Shown piece by piece: positions 1 through 10,038 of a DNA stretch of 64,000 nt; position 1 is the stretch's first letter; each line of letters opens with the position of its first letter. Location: assembly GCA_002786065.1 (NCBI GenBank), contig NHNY01000033.1, positions 297,501 to 361,500 on the forward strand, read 5' to 3'. This DNA comes from Microcyclospora pomicola. Its lineage: Eukaryota > Ascomycota > Dothideomycetes > Capnodiales. The position numbers and the translations under genes are program-made. The notes under the pieces are model-generated. The model made no database searches and was not told the DNA's origin. It worked only from the letters and a program-made list of their open reading frames with translations.

Positions 1-546
1 GACGTGATGCAGTCTCGACCCAATCGCTGATGCCCCGGGGGGACCATCCGTTATGGCTGAGGGATGCCGCATCGATGAATCCAGCCCTTTCGAACTTTTT
101 GCTCATGGCGATGCACACCCTCTTACATATCCTCCGAATCGTGTTGGGCCGTCGTGGTGCATGCGGCGGATCGTGTCCGAAACGAGCGGTCGCGCTGGCC
201 AGGCTGCAGGCCAAATCTTCGACCAATGCGTGCGCGCCTATCGCCGCTCCCACCCACAGCGCCGGGGCGTGAAGACATGGCCGAAATCTCCGTCTCGAGG
301 GAGATGGTCAAGATCCGACCATCCTCGAGAGGTGATCCGGCATGTCCATTTGCTCAACCCGTGATCGTAGGATTGGAGTGAACTACATGACAAGCCGTGA
401 TTGCGAGGTTGACGGCTTACGAGAACTTGTCCCGAACACCTGCTAGTACCCTCCAACCCTCCCGATCATGGTCCCGTGGCCCGTCTTAGACGTGAGCTAG
501 AAGGGGACATGGTGCGCAATTCGACCGTTGCGTTACTATCGACGAC
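1..546. other. Left flank of the transposon, no supported gene
   Basis: Only short overlapping frames are open here and none resembles a family I know. The sequence is ordinary in composition and lacks the 10-bp CTCCTGC motif that fills the neighbouring element, which supports placing the element boundary near 547-553. A truncated host gene cannot be excluded because the window begins here. Confidence 0.5.
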
Positions 547-552
547 ACGCAT
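547..552. repeat. Target-site duplication, left copy (ACGCAT)
   Basis: ACGCAT lies directly outside the first base of the left terminal repeat, and the same six bases in the same orientation follow the last base of the right terminal repeat at 10230-10235. If the flanking T and A are counted as element ends instead, the duplication shrinks to CGCA (4 bp). Both readings give a perfect direct duplication, the footprint of staggered-cut integration. Confidence 0.8.
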
Positions 553-740
553 GTTATCTCAGTAAACTCAGACGCTCCGCAATTGGTTTGTCGAGCTAAG
601 CTAAGTTAAACTCCTGTGGAGTCCTGCCAAGTCCTGCCAACTCCTGCACCAATCAGATCACACCTACCCTTGTTCCCGCTCTAAACCTATTGCGAAGCGT
701 CTAAGAGCTTTTAGGCGTGGTTTGTATAGTGCTCGAATTC
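553..740 (+). repeat. Left terminal inverted repeat
   Basis: Three blocks match the reverse complement of 10039-10229. The first is the outer GTTATCTCAG plus a CTCAGAC block at 553-575. The second is the CCTGC array ending in ACTCCTGCACCAATCA around 609-656. The third is an inner block, GCTTTTAGGCGTGGTT to GTGCTCGAATTC, at about 707-740. Spacers between the blocks have diverged in sequence and differ in length by a few to some 15 bp. Confidence 0.8.
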
Positions 741-1514
741 AAATCCATCACGATTTTCATCTCAGACGCGATACCTTATTACTGTACGCGTGTTATAGCT
801 CGACTGCATTCCAATTTATAGATACAGCGCTACGCTACAATCCTATCTACACTATATTATTACTCCGTTGCTCTAGCGGTGTCATATAGGCCCTCGAAAA
901 CCTCTCACATCGATCCCTGCTCGAATTCAAACCACCTCGCCAACAAGATCATTAACGACGACTTCAACAAAGTCCTACTAACTCCTGCACCTGTAGGAGC
1001 CGCTTCTCTACATCGATATTTACGTCCTCGACGTCTTTGCCCCAGATTCCTCACCATCTGAACAGATTCCTGAACCATCAGACCTAGTAGAGGCCTGTCT
1101 AGCAAACGGCCTGTTTGAGCTAGTAGCGAAGGGCGAGTGCGCCGAGAAAGAGCTTAAGGTGTTAGATATCCTGCAAACTCCTGCAAACTCCTGCGAAGTC
1201 CTGCGAAGTCCTGTTTGATAGGTACGGTCGATATTAGCGACAGTACAGTGTATCATTATACCGTCGTAGTCTGATTTGGATAGACTGTAACCAGGGATAC
1301 TAGCTTAGGGAATATCCTCTAAACTGGAGGTCGTAGAAAGCCTTAAGGTCATCTCTCGTCTGTAAAGGCTGGTTATCCAAACTCCTGCAAACTCCTGTGT
1401 TTGTCGTAGGGAAGGGTCGTATTGTCCACATATCGGTGTCTTTCGCTGCTAGACCTTCAGTCCAAACTCCTGCAAACATCTACAAAGTCCTGCAAACTCC
1501 TGCACGAATCAGAT
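609..1514 (+). repeat. Left subterminal arrays of 10-bp CTCCTGCAAA-type motif
   Basis: Clusters lie at about 609-656, 1170-1214, 1379-1400 and 1463-1514. Each has two to five units of the form AA(C/G)TCCTGCA at a 10-bp spacing, close to one helical turn. The first and last clusters end in CTCCTGCAC(C/G)AATCAGATC. The last one stops 8 bp before the helicase start codon. Helically phased subterminal motifs are usual transposase-binding sites in other TIR elements, so binding is inferred. Confidence 0.7.
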
Positions 1515-1521
1515 CGCTAGG

Positions 1522-4302
1522 ATGGCGCGATACCGTGCGAAACCGGCTCGCAATGCCGACGGCAGATCAACTCGCGTCAAGCAGAAACGCTAAAAGGCCA
1601 CTTCAAGGCTCAGCCAGTCGTCACTACCTGAGCGCATTCGTGCCATCCCTTCAATGCCGATAGCATATCTCGCTAAGATTGTCGATCGTGCGAGGCACGT
1701 AGACCATGTCCAGCTACAGCGCCAAGTGCTCGAGGCATGTCTTAAGCGTATCCTCGGAACGTCGCCACGACTAGAGCAAGTCCGTGTAATGCGGCGCTTG
1801 ATCTTTGGCAACGGCGACACGCTGCTAATAGCACGCACCGGCTGGGGAAAGAGCATCATCTTCTATGCGTTCTCTGTTTTGACGCGCAAGATCACTCTAC
1901 AAGTAATCCCTCTTAGTAAGCTTGGCGATGAACAGCTCAACGACATTAAGCGCATTAGCTGCACCAAGCCATGTCTAGTCACGGCCAACACTAAGCAGAA
2001 GGAAGGGGCCCTGTTGTCTAAGATCGCGGAGGGTGAATACACACACGTCCTGTTAGGGCCTGAGCAGGCGTCGTCTCCTGCGTTCCGAAAGATCCTCAAA
2101 CGCCCTGAGTTCCAGTCAAGGATCGGTCTAGTAGCTATCGATGAATGCCATACTATTAAGCAGTAGAAAGACTTCCGTCCGCACTTCACAATGCTGTACC
2201 AGTTGCGTATGCTTCTACTAAGAGACATTGTCTGGTTCGCCTGTTCCGCAACACTGGACAGTGATACAGAGAATGCGATTCTGACTAGCGCTGGCTTCCG
2301 AGTAGTTAGGTCGCTACTATACTAGACAGAGGTAGTTCGAACATCTGTTGATCGGCCTGACATATCGATTTGTGTCCGTCCGATCCCTCGAGGCCGCCTG
2401 TTGTCCTTTGACACGCTCTTCTTCACTGTCTCAGCTAGCATTGAGGGTGACAAGGCTACACCACATCGCATTGCGAAGACGGTCGTCTTCGTGGACGGCA
2501 GGGTTGGTGTTGCGCAAGCAGCGCAGTACCTTCGCAGCAAACTGATGATAGCATCGTCTCAGTATACAATAGACGCTCGAGACCAGAAAAACTGCGTGCT
2601 TAACGTGATTCAGACCTATACCTCAGGTGTATCGGAGTTCGATTAGGAGCGGCGATACCAGGAGTTCAGGAAGTCCTCGTCTACTATCAGGGTTATGGTC
2701 GCGACAACCGCTCTTAGAATGGGTATAAATATACTAGACATCGAGGTCGTGGTAGTCTAGAAGCTTCCTATCGGTTACGATATAGGAGACGTATAGCAAA
2801 GGCTCGGTCGAGGTGGTCGTGGGCCTGGTCGGAGAAGTCGCGGTTATCTGCTGCTACCATATTGGCTTTTTGACACAGAGGGTTCTGATCATTCACGCCA
2901 GCTCGAAGCCTCACAAACCCGGGAATCTTACGCGAGGCCGACTAAGGCGTTGCGAAATCGTTTGCCCTTAGCGCGTACTGCTATTAGGACGCAAGGTATC
3001 AATGTACTTCCGGATGACGAGGTCGATGCTGGCACACCATTAGGCATCATAGGTATGCGAAGAGTCTAGAGCGTAGTGGAGACCACGAATAGAGCTCAGA
3101 TACCACTGGTTTGGAGGGATCTAGCAAACAGCTCCTGTTATCGGAAGGTCATCCTTTCATATCTTGGCGAGGATACACTGCCGCCCGCAATGTCTTCCTA
3201 ACCTGTCGATCTAGCATTGTGCTGTAGCAGGTGTAATCCGCTATTGTTCCCCTGCTTCCCTGAACCTCCCCTAGAGGACAAGCTATTAGGGCGTCTAAAG
3301 GCCGGGACCATGGCAGCCCTTGCTCTCACACTTGTAGACCAATGGTCGTCCGAACAGGCGGCTGTCATTTTCGATCATGCACATCGCCGCTTTCCAGTGT
3401 CGGCTGACGCTTTTATATCCAAGCAGTGCCGCTAGGAACTCGCAGCCCTCTTTACTCGAGGTAGGCATTTGAACTAGGATATGATGGATCTGTCGCAGTT
3501 GTCTAGTCAGGTACCGAGCCTGCGTGCGTAGCGCTACGCAGATAGGTTTGGCCTAGCGCTGCTCGAGCGTCTTCAATCCATGCTTGGTGAGGTAGCTGCA
3601 ATATATCAAGACGCAATGCAGCAGAAAAGGGAGAGGCTGTTAGCATTGCGAGCCTCGAGCCAGACTGCTGCTATAACACCGGCTGACATAAGCACCCCGA
3701 GCAGCCAATCCGTCGCGCTGTATCAGGAAGAGGTGGCCAAAAAGGATGACCGGCTTGCTACACTCGTCGCTCGACGTCTTGTTAAGAAGGCGGTGTCTGC
3801 ACACAACTCGCAGCTAGAGGGTTCTCTATGCCAGACACAGGTTAAGTCGAGCAGTCTACGGCAATGGGTGGAAGATCTGATCGCGGTGCCATCAACGCCT
3901 GCTAGCATACCTGGTCCATTTGACGATCCAATTGCACCAGAGTGGTCGCCGTTAACACAACCAGATATGTCGCTAGGGATCCGAGAGGCAGCCGAGCGGT
4001 TAGCGGATATCCGTGCAAGCATAGCGAGCTTTAAAGATGTAGCGGCTACGCGTGTGGTCAATACTACCACGCCTTCGCTAGGAAGTTCCGCTACATTGCC
4101 TCATGTTAGTCGCAAAAGGTTATCTGCTTCTGCATCTTCCACACCAACGAAGAGGGGCCGGGCAGCAGGTGAGAAGCAGCCTCTGCTAGAGCTTGATCGA
4201 AATAGTCTTGCACTGTCGTTTATGCCGGTGTCTGCACGTAGAAGGGTCAGGCAAGCTACGGCCAAGGGAAGGGAGAACTCGAGGCTGGTTGATAGTCAGT
4301 GA
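1522..4302 (+). pseudogene. RecQ-like SF2 helicase of the transposon, inactivated
   Basis: A single frame of 927 codons runs from ATG at 1522 to a TGA at 4300 without a frameshift. It shows SF2/RecQ motifs in order: motif I in ARTGWGKSIIF, motif II in AIDECHT, motif III in FACSATL, motif V in MVATTALRMGIN and motif VI in QRLGRGGRGPG. The last 250 or so residues are a polar extension that I do not recognise. The frame is interrupted by 11 stops, nine TAG and two TAA (at 1591 and 3199). Several replace a tryptophan expected from the family, for example just before KLPIGYD in the motif V-VI linker. Role in the element is presumably unwinding or repair during transposition. The real start could also be the in-frame ATG at 1654, but 1522 directly follows the repeat array and keeps the same frame. 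Confidence 0.75.
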
Positions 4303-4309
4303 CTGCCGA

Positions 4310-5052
4310 AAGTCCTTTGAACTCCTGTGCAACTGCACTATCCATGACCTTCACGCCCTACGCTAAGCCGCGGTTCTTCCGATGTCCTGTGAAGTCCTGC
4401 GAAGTCCTACAAATTCCTGCAAACTCCTGCGCCAATCGGTGAGCCGCAGCGCAGTAGTGCTAGTGCCAGTGCTGGATACGAACACAACCACTGCTAGAAT
4501 AGCGACCACTAGCACGAACGTGGCCCTTAACGAGGCCCTTGACGAGGCCATTGACGAGGCCATCGAGGAGGCAATTGACGAGGCCAACCGAAGGTACAAT
4601 GACCCTTAAGCACAGCACACCGCCACCTAGGGCTAAGAGTAAGAATTGATCGAGCAACGTCGTAGGGTACAGCAAGAGCTAGTGCGGACATAACCGTAGA
4701 CCGATTCCGAGGTATGTACTATAGTATCTATAGAGTCAAACTCCTGCAACGTCCTGTAAACTCCTGTTGTAGTGGATATGCTAGCTCCCAATCTTAATTT
4801 GACCTCACTATGTGAACTACATAACCTTCTAAGCGATGAATAGTGCTGTTCTAGCATAGATCGCTCTCTATAGACTCCTATAAACTCCTGATAGTTTGGT
4901 CTAGTCGTGTTCGAGGCGTTCCGCTGTAGTATCGCCCTCTTACTACAGAAAAGTCGCATTTAGGACTTTCACATGTCAGAGGTGCAATGTCCTGTAATCA
5001 GGTGCAATGTCCTGCAAATTCATGTGAACTTCTGCAAACTCCTGCACCAATC
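4310..5052 (+). repeat. Inner left arrays of the CTCCTGC motif
   Basis: Further clusters occur between the helicase and the cysteine-cluster gene at about 4310-4330, 4382-4438, 4738-4769, 4873-4895 and 4986-5052, all in the same orientation as the left TIR. The clusters at 4382-4438 and 4986-5052 again close with CTCCTGC(A/G)CCAATC. So the motif is repeated as a module inside the element as well as at its ends. Confidence 0.65.
4528..4590 (+). repeat. 12-bp tandem repeat (GACGAGGCCATT type)
   Basis: About five imperfect units of a 12-bp repeat, read as (L/I)DEA or IEEA in one plus frame. It lies in a 75-codon frame (4382-4609) that starts inside the CTCCTGC array. I regard the frame as chance and the repeat as a simple expansion. 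Confidence 0.6.
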
Positions 5053-5157
5053 TGAGGCGAGCTTCGAATAAGGGGATGTGAGAATAACAATGACAATGCC
5101 CTTCGAGACATATCTCCTTCGTCTTTCTTCCTTTCTTTCCTTCTTTCTTCAACGATC

Positions 5158-5263
5158 ACAACTACTACTACCACACCACTACCACACCACTACCACCGCT
5201 ACAACAGCAGCAGCAACAGCAACAACAACACCACTACCACCACCTACTACTACTACCACCAAC
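5158..5263 (+). repeat. Triplet-rich low-complexity tract (CTA/CCA/CAA)
   Basis: A run of ACC, ACT, CAG and CAA triplets immediately upstream of the ATG at 5264. It probably forms the leader of the cysteine-cluster gene. It is open in the ATG frame from 5078, but reads as long threonine and proline runs, which I do not take as coding. Confidence 0.6.
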
Positions 5264-6243
5264 ATGCCTAGTGGTCCGCCTGCGGCGTGGGTGCTTGCGC
5301 ACCCACAATGCGTGGAGATGAATAAGCGTAGAACGCTCGCCCTAGCGGCTTTGGTCCCTGCTAGGGCACTGCGAAGCGGTCGCCTACGCCGCGCCCTGTA
5401 TGATTAACACATTCTGATAGACTGGCAACCTGCTGACTGTTTACAGCCCTCCCCGCCGCCGCCCCCTGCCCCGCCGCCCCTCGCCCTCCGTCTCGCCTAG
5501 GCCCGCGCCCGCCTCCTCGCCCGCGCCCTCCCCTGCTCCTCTAATAGAGGAGCAGGAGGAGATTCCTTCTGTCGGTGAGCCTCCGGGCTCACCAATCTTC
5601 GATGCAGTCGGCGGCGGCGGCGGCAGCGACGACGACGATGAGTTTGGCGGGCCCGAAGGGCTCCGCACGTAAGCATGTTCCATTCTCTACTCATACAGCA
5701 ACTAACGTTCTCGATAGCCCAACACCGTCCCCGCCTACCTAGCGGTTCTACACCCGGGCTGAGTACGACCAGAGGCAGGTCGGACTCGATCGTGTTTATG
5801 CCTGGAACTGGACTAATGGCAAAAGCACGGAGGATTACGTCCCCTCCGTTGCTGACAAGTGGTGGTCTGACGGCCACATTCCTGCTGCCACCTAGCAACG
5901 TGCCGGCGGCCGTGACTACGGTCACATAGGCCGCATTATGGAGACGGAGCTAGGTGAACAGCTCGAGGGCGACGCGCGGTGTACGCACTGCTAAGAGGCC
6001 GGCTATGAATGCTGGCGGTACACGAAGAAGGGTGCTTCCTAGGTCTCTAGGCCTAGTGACTCGTGTGCTCGTTGCCGCGTAGTTGCGCGGAAGGGGGGTT
6101 GCTCCCTCTCGAAGCGTAGGCAGCGCATCTCGACGCCCTTCCTTAGGCCGAAATCTTCTAGGCCTCGCTCTTTAGCGAGGTACGGTATAGACAAACGTCC
6201 GCTAGGAGATGGAGGAGCTAGGTCGGGGGGTTTGATGGCCTGA
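5264..6243 (+). pseudogene. Small cysteine-cluster (zinc-knuckle-like) protein of the transposon, inactivated
   Basis: Three exons can be drawn: 5264-5397, 5447-5668 and 5718-6243, giving 294 codons ending in TGA. The 48-49 nt introns start GTATGA and GTAAGC. The first ends TTTACAG after a CTGAC branch point, and the second ends CGATAG after CTAAC. The product has a basic N-terminus, a proline/arginine-rich middle, an acidic GGGGGSDDDDEFGG stretch, and a C-terminal cysteine module: CTHC, then YECW, then SCARC, then KGGCSLSKRR. Six cysteines in this spacing suggest a zinc-binding DNA- or RNA-contacting fold, perhaps the counterpart of the Cys-rich domain reported for Academ elements (from memory). 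Exon 3 carries four premature stops (three TAG, one TAA) and no frameshift. It sits head-to-tail with the helicase and converges on the putative transposase gene. Confidence 0.6.
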
Positions 6244-6278
6244 AGAGGTTTTAGGGTGATGAGCGTGCTGGTCGGTCT

Positions 6279-6590
6279 GAACGGCACACCGCTGCCCCCG
6301 TTGCTTAGGGTCTTGGTGCCTAGTAAGCTGATGGAGGCCGTTGTAAGAGCGAGGTTAGGTAAAAGAGCTAGGTGGTTGGTCTGAACAGCATACCGCTGCC
6401 TCCTTTGCTTAGGGTCTTAGTGCTTAGTAGGGCTGATAGAGCATGCTGCAAGAGCGAGGACGTAGAGACGAGAGTTTGGTTGGCTGAACAGCATACCGCT
6501 GCCCCCTTTGCTTAGGGCCTTGGTGCTTAGTAGGTCGACGGAGAACTGCTGCAAGAGGAGGCCCATCAGGATACTAGCAGTGTAGCTGGT
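6279..6590. repeat. Three tandem units of about 104 bp at the convergent gene ends
   Basis: Units begin with GAACRGCAYACCGCTGCC at 6279, 6383 and 6486 and share the block TTGCTTAGGG and AGAGCGAGG-like sequence. They lie between the TGA of the cysteine-cluster gene and the TGA of the DUF6589 gene, so they occupy the shared 3' region. A terminator or simple duplication role is possible. Nothing in the sequence decides it. Confidence 0.65.
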
Positions 6591-8429
6591 AGCTAGAGGG
6601 TCAAGCGTCTGTAAGATCAAGCTGCTTAACTACATCCTCGATGACAGCGACGTACTCGTTGATGTCGATAAAGTGCTGCTTGTTCTGATCGACAGCAGTT
6701 GCGAGCTGTATAGACGGAAGTGAGTTAGCAGTACGTACGTGCTAAAGGTTGAACGCATCTACACGATCTGCTAACATGTCCATACCCTTCTGGAATATGT
6801 CTTCGGAGTCAAACATAGTGCCATGCAACTAGTCTTCGCTCCGTGGACGACATAGCTCGCTAGCGACCAAGGTGCGAGCGAGAGAGAAAATGTCCAACGT
6901 CGCCGAGGTGGTTGTATAGTCGTCTGGCATATGTGAACCAAAGGAACCTTCGATCTTCTGTCTGATCTCTCGAATCGTCGTGTTAGACAGACATACGCGA
7001 TCGAAGATGACATCGACATCTCTAGTCGAGTTCTTGTAGCAGTTCATCTCCGTCTTGCAGTTACAATTGAGGTGCTCCAGACTAAGATCGATCGGCTTGA
7101 AACTAGTAGCCTTACTACCCTAGTTGACGAGGCCCGAGGCTAGTATGGCGTGCTGGAGCTCCGGCGAGTTGACACCGTTGCTTAGGTTCTACCGATAAAA
7201 CAGCATCTCTCGTCCATAATTATGCTAAGCCGCACCGAAGAACGCAACAATAAGAGGGTCTACTATGCGTCGAAGCATACTAACATCGCCAGTCTTGACA
7301 GCGTGTCGCACTGTAAGAAACAGCTCGATCTCCTGTAGCATGCGACACATAGTACGGAACTCGACATCCTTATGCTCGCGACCCTCCTAGGCAGCTAAGG
7401 TGAAAGCAGAGACACGAACATCCTCAACAAGGTCCTTAAATGCAGTGCTAGACAAAGCCCTTATAGCGACATTGATGTCCTCTATCCGATGATCACTGTC
7501 TGTAAGAAGGCCCTTCCGAGACATAGATTAGTAGAATAAAGCAAGCACACGAGCAGAGAATCCCTGGCGGACGAGAGGCTCGACTAGGTGGTACTTGATA
7601 TTATTAGGACCGTAATAAGAGCGACCCTAGGTAATGCAGTCGGCCTTCACGCAATGATGCGTATGTTCTTGCGGGTACGAAGGGCCCTAATGCGTGCGTA
7701 CGATCGTGTACAGGAGATTCATCTGGATATGAAACCACGTAGGGATCCCTAACAGCTAATCCTTCCGGTCAAAGGGCCGCTCTGCAAACATCTGGTCGGT
7801 TTTCACAGTCCTTATGCGCTGCGCTGTGAGCTGGTCGCCGTGCGCCAACTAAAGGCGATCCTTAAAGTCGTCCTGTCCGACGAGGTCACCTAGCGCGCGC
7901 AGCCAGAGCTGGTCGAGGAATATGTTGGTATGCACTCTATATGTGCCGTCAATAGTGCCCTCGTCCTCGAAAATCGCACCGAACTGATAGAAAGTGGTCT
8001 TGTTCAGCTGGACTGTATGAACGACTGGCATGCTAGGGAACTCTTTATTAGAGAACACATGCTCGACGCTTGCAGGATAGACATCGCGGATAGCTCTGGC
8101 GATAAGAGCGGTTGAGATCTGAACCCCGAGAGCATCGCCAGATATCGCTAGCGTAGTAAATATGTCGTGTACAGACAGGGGGACCCCCGGATTGTGCATA
8201 GACTGCAGAAGACCACTCGGTGGCAACTCTGGGCAGACGACAATCACAGCAGTCGTCACGGCACGCATAGTAGCAGCATAGCCTGTAATCTCATAGCGTG
8301 TATTGTCTTTAAAGTTCATGTTGTCGTACACTACTACTGCCTATAGGTTGCGTGCAAGCTGTCGCAATTTACGCTACAGAAGAATCAGCACCTAGCCGAG
8401 GTCGGCGACTACACAGGATCGTGATTAGA

Positions 8430-8470
8430 GCAGGAGTTTGCAGGAGTTTACAGGATGTCGTAGGAGTTGG
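8430..8470 (-). repeat. Right inner CTCCTGC-type array
   Basis: CAGGAGTTTGCAGGAGTTTA and following units, the reverse complement of the left-arm motif, again at 10-bp spacing. It lies inside the putative transposase intron next to its 3' splice site. Motif copies right of the element centre all read on the minus strand. Confidence 0.65.
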
Positions 8471-8530
8471 GATTAATACTGGAACACCGAGGTAATACCC
8501 TAATGAAGCAGTACTTAGATGTCAGTTATC

Positions 8531-8986
8531 CACAACCTAGAGTAGCAGTTATTCGTAAGGTAGAGGTACGCTAGTTAGGCTCAGACTATAGGACCTATAA
8601 CACAGGAGTTTGTAGGAGTTTGTAGGCCACGGTTATTACAGGCTAAAGGTGTATCAGTCAGACTCAGACCACAGAACTAGTAACACAGGACTTTACAGGA
8701 CTTTGCAGGAGTTTGCAGGCCACGGTTATTATAGGCTAGAGGTGTACCAGTCAGACTCAGACTATAGGACTAGCAACACAGGACTCTACAGGAGTTTGCA
8801 GGCGTTTACAGGCCACAATTATTGCAAGCCAGAGGTGTACCAGTCAGACTCAGACTACAGGACTAGTAGCATAGGAGTTTGTAGACTAGATAGATACCAC
8901 GGTTATTGCGACTAGAGGTGTGCTAGTCGGACTCAGACCGTAGGACTAGTAACACAGGAGTTTGTAGGACTTTGCAGGACTTTGCA
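8531..8986 (-). repeat. Five tandem units of about 93 bp containing CTCCTGC motifs
   Basis: Units start near 8531, 8626, 8719, 8812 and 8896. Each holds GCCACGGTTATT, then GTGTACCAGTCAGACTCAGA, then GGACTAG(T/C)AACACAGG, then two or three GGAGTTTGCA motifs. The first unit is the most diverged, and units 2 and 3 are each 93 bp. Because 93 is 31 codons, one plus frame stays open through the array, but it lacks an ATG. The array lies in the putative transposase intron. A second CAGGAGTTTGTAGGACTTTG stretch follows to about 9016. Confidence 0.75.
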
Positions 8987-10038
8987 CTTTATAAGCGCTA
9001 TTGGTGCAGGAGCTTGTAGAAGATTAAAGAGGTATATTGTTAGCACGTACCTTAGCTTCCTTTGCGATTTTGGTCATCATTCGGTTGCTAGTATAGTAGC
9101 TCTAACAGACACTAAGGCTAGCAAGTACATCCACGACTCGACGCTTTGTGCTAGATCCCTGAAGGTACAATAAAAGCATAGATTGGAAGAACGACGATTG
9201 CCCTCTGCTACGAGAGTAGCAGACGAGGGTCGTAACTATGAAGACTCTCTTCGGTAAGACCTCATTCTCGAGCCTGGAGCTGCTGTAGCCACTATCTCTA
9301 TACGCGCGCTGGTTCTGAAGTAGTGCTGTAACGATGCTATACTAAGTAGGTGCAACTGTGCGAATGTCGGCTATAGCAGCTGCGAAGTCTACGTCCTTAA
9401 TAGCTGTGGAAGCGGAAGACTGTCCAAAGTATAGCTGACGGATAAGGGCATTGAACTCTGCTCTTATAGTACTGATCTCAATGGGTTTGTTCTCCATTCT
9501 GCACGACTCTCTAAACTCCTCCCCTTCTAGCACATTGAGCAGTGCAGCGCGACGATAAGCAGCCGTGCCGTATTGCCTTAATTGTATTATCACTTCTTCA
9601 CTGCCTCTCGCCCTAATCCACATAAGAAGGAACTTATTTAGGCTCCATTAGCAATAGTTCTGTAGAAGGTTTACCACCTCTTGCAGTTTGTTCTCAGTTG
9701 AGACTCGCTGGCGATATGTCCGTTGCGCAGCTGTACGTAGTAGCTCTTCTGCTCCTTCGAGGTCTATATCTCCGTCTTCATCAAGGCTATCGTCTTGCTG
9801 CAATATGCTGCTTCGTAGGCTCGAAAGAGAGCTCGATATGGAGCCGGATTGGGTGTCGCTATAGACGCTGGTCGCGCCTGTCTGCGCAGAGGCCATTGGA
9901 TCGATTGGCGGTACCATTGCTAGTAAGGATTGTAGCGCAGTGCTTGCGCTACCGTTTGAGGTGGTCTACAGCCAATATAGTGATGCGCTATGGTGTCAAG
10001 TACGGCCTCGCAGATAGTTGGTTTACTGCTATATAGAT

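Larger units (their letters stand above)
6601..9917 (-). pseudogene. DUF6589-type putative transposase of the transposon, inactivated
   Basis: Exon 1 (9051-9917) and exon 2 (6601-8391) join in phase to 886 codons ending in TGA. I recognise the fungal DUF6589 family from the VVVYDNMNFKD core (near 8340-8310), from ATMRAVTTAVIVV just after it, from QMNLLYTIVRTH, from YYGPNNIKYHLVEPLV, and from the C-terminal SLEHLNCNCK segment. The YDN aspartate is a plausible first acidic catalytic residue, as in RNase H-fold transposases (inference). The N-terminus (about 90 residues) is serine-rich and acidic. By my count about 17 premature stops interrupt it, TAG except for two TAA, with no frameshift. Several sit where the family has Trp. 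The intron (8392-9050, GTACGT..CTAG) is 659 nt, ten times the length of most introns here, and contains the tandem array at 8531-8986. Confidence 0.7.

Noticed and set aside
4382-4609. 75-codon frame with IDEA-type repeats
   Set aside because: It begins inside the CTCCTGC array and its repeat comes from a 12-bp DNA repeat. No conservation can be judged.
8649-8915. Open frame of 88 codons with a 31-residue repeat on the plus strand
   Set aside because: It exists only because the tandem unit is 93 bp. It lacks an ATG and lies in the intron of the minus-strand putative transposase gene.
1522-9917. Non-standard genetic code in the element, with TAG/TAA read as amino acids and TGA as the only stop
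   Set aside because: The pattern of internal TAR and terminal TGA looks like a ciliate-type code. But many of the TAGs replace family tryptophans (TGG), whereas that code reads them as glutamine, and the host genes around use TAG and TAA as normal stops. Mutation in CpA explains all sites.
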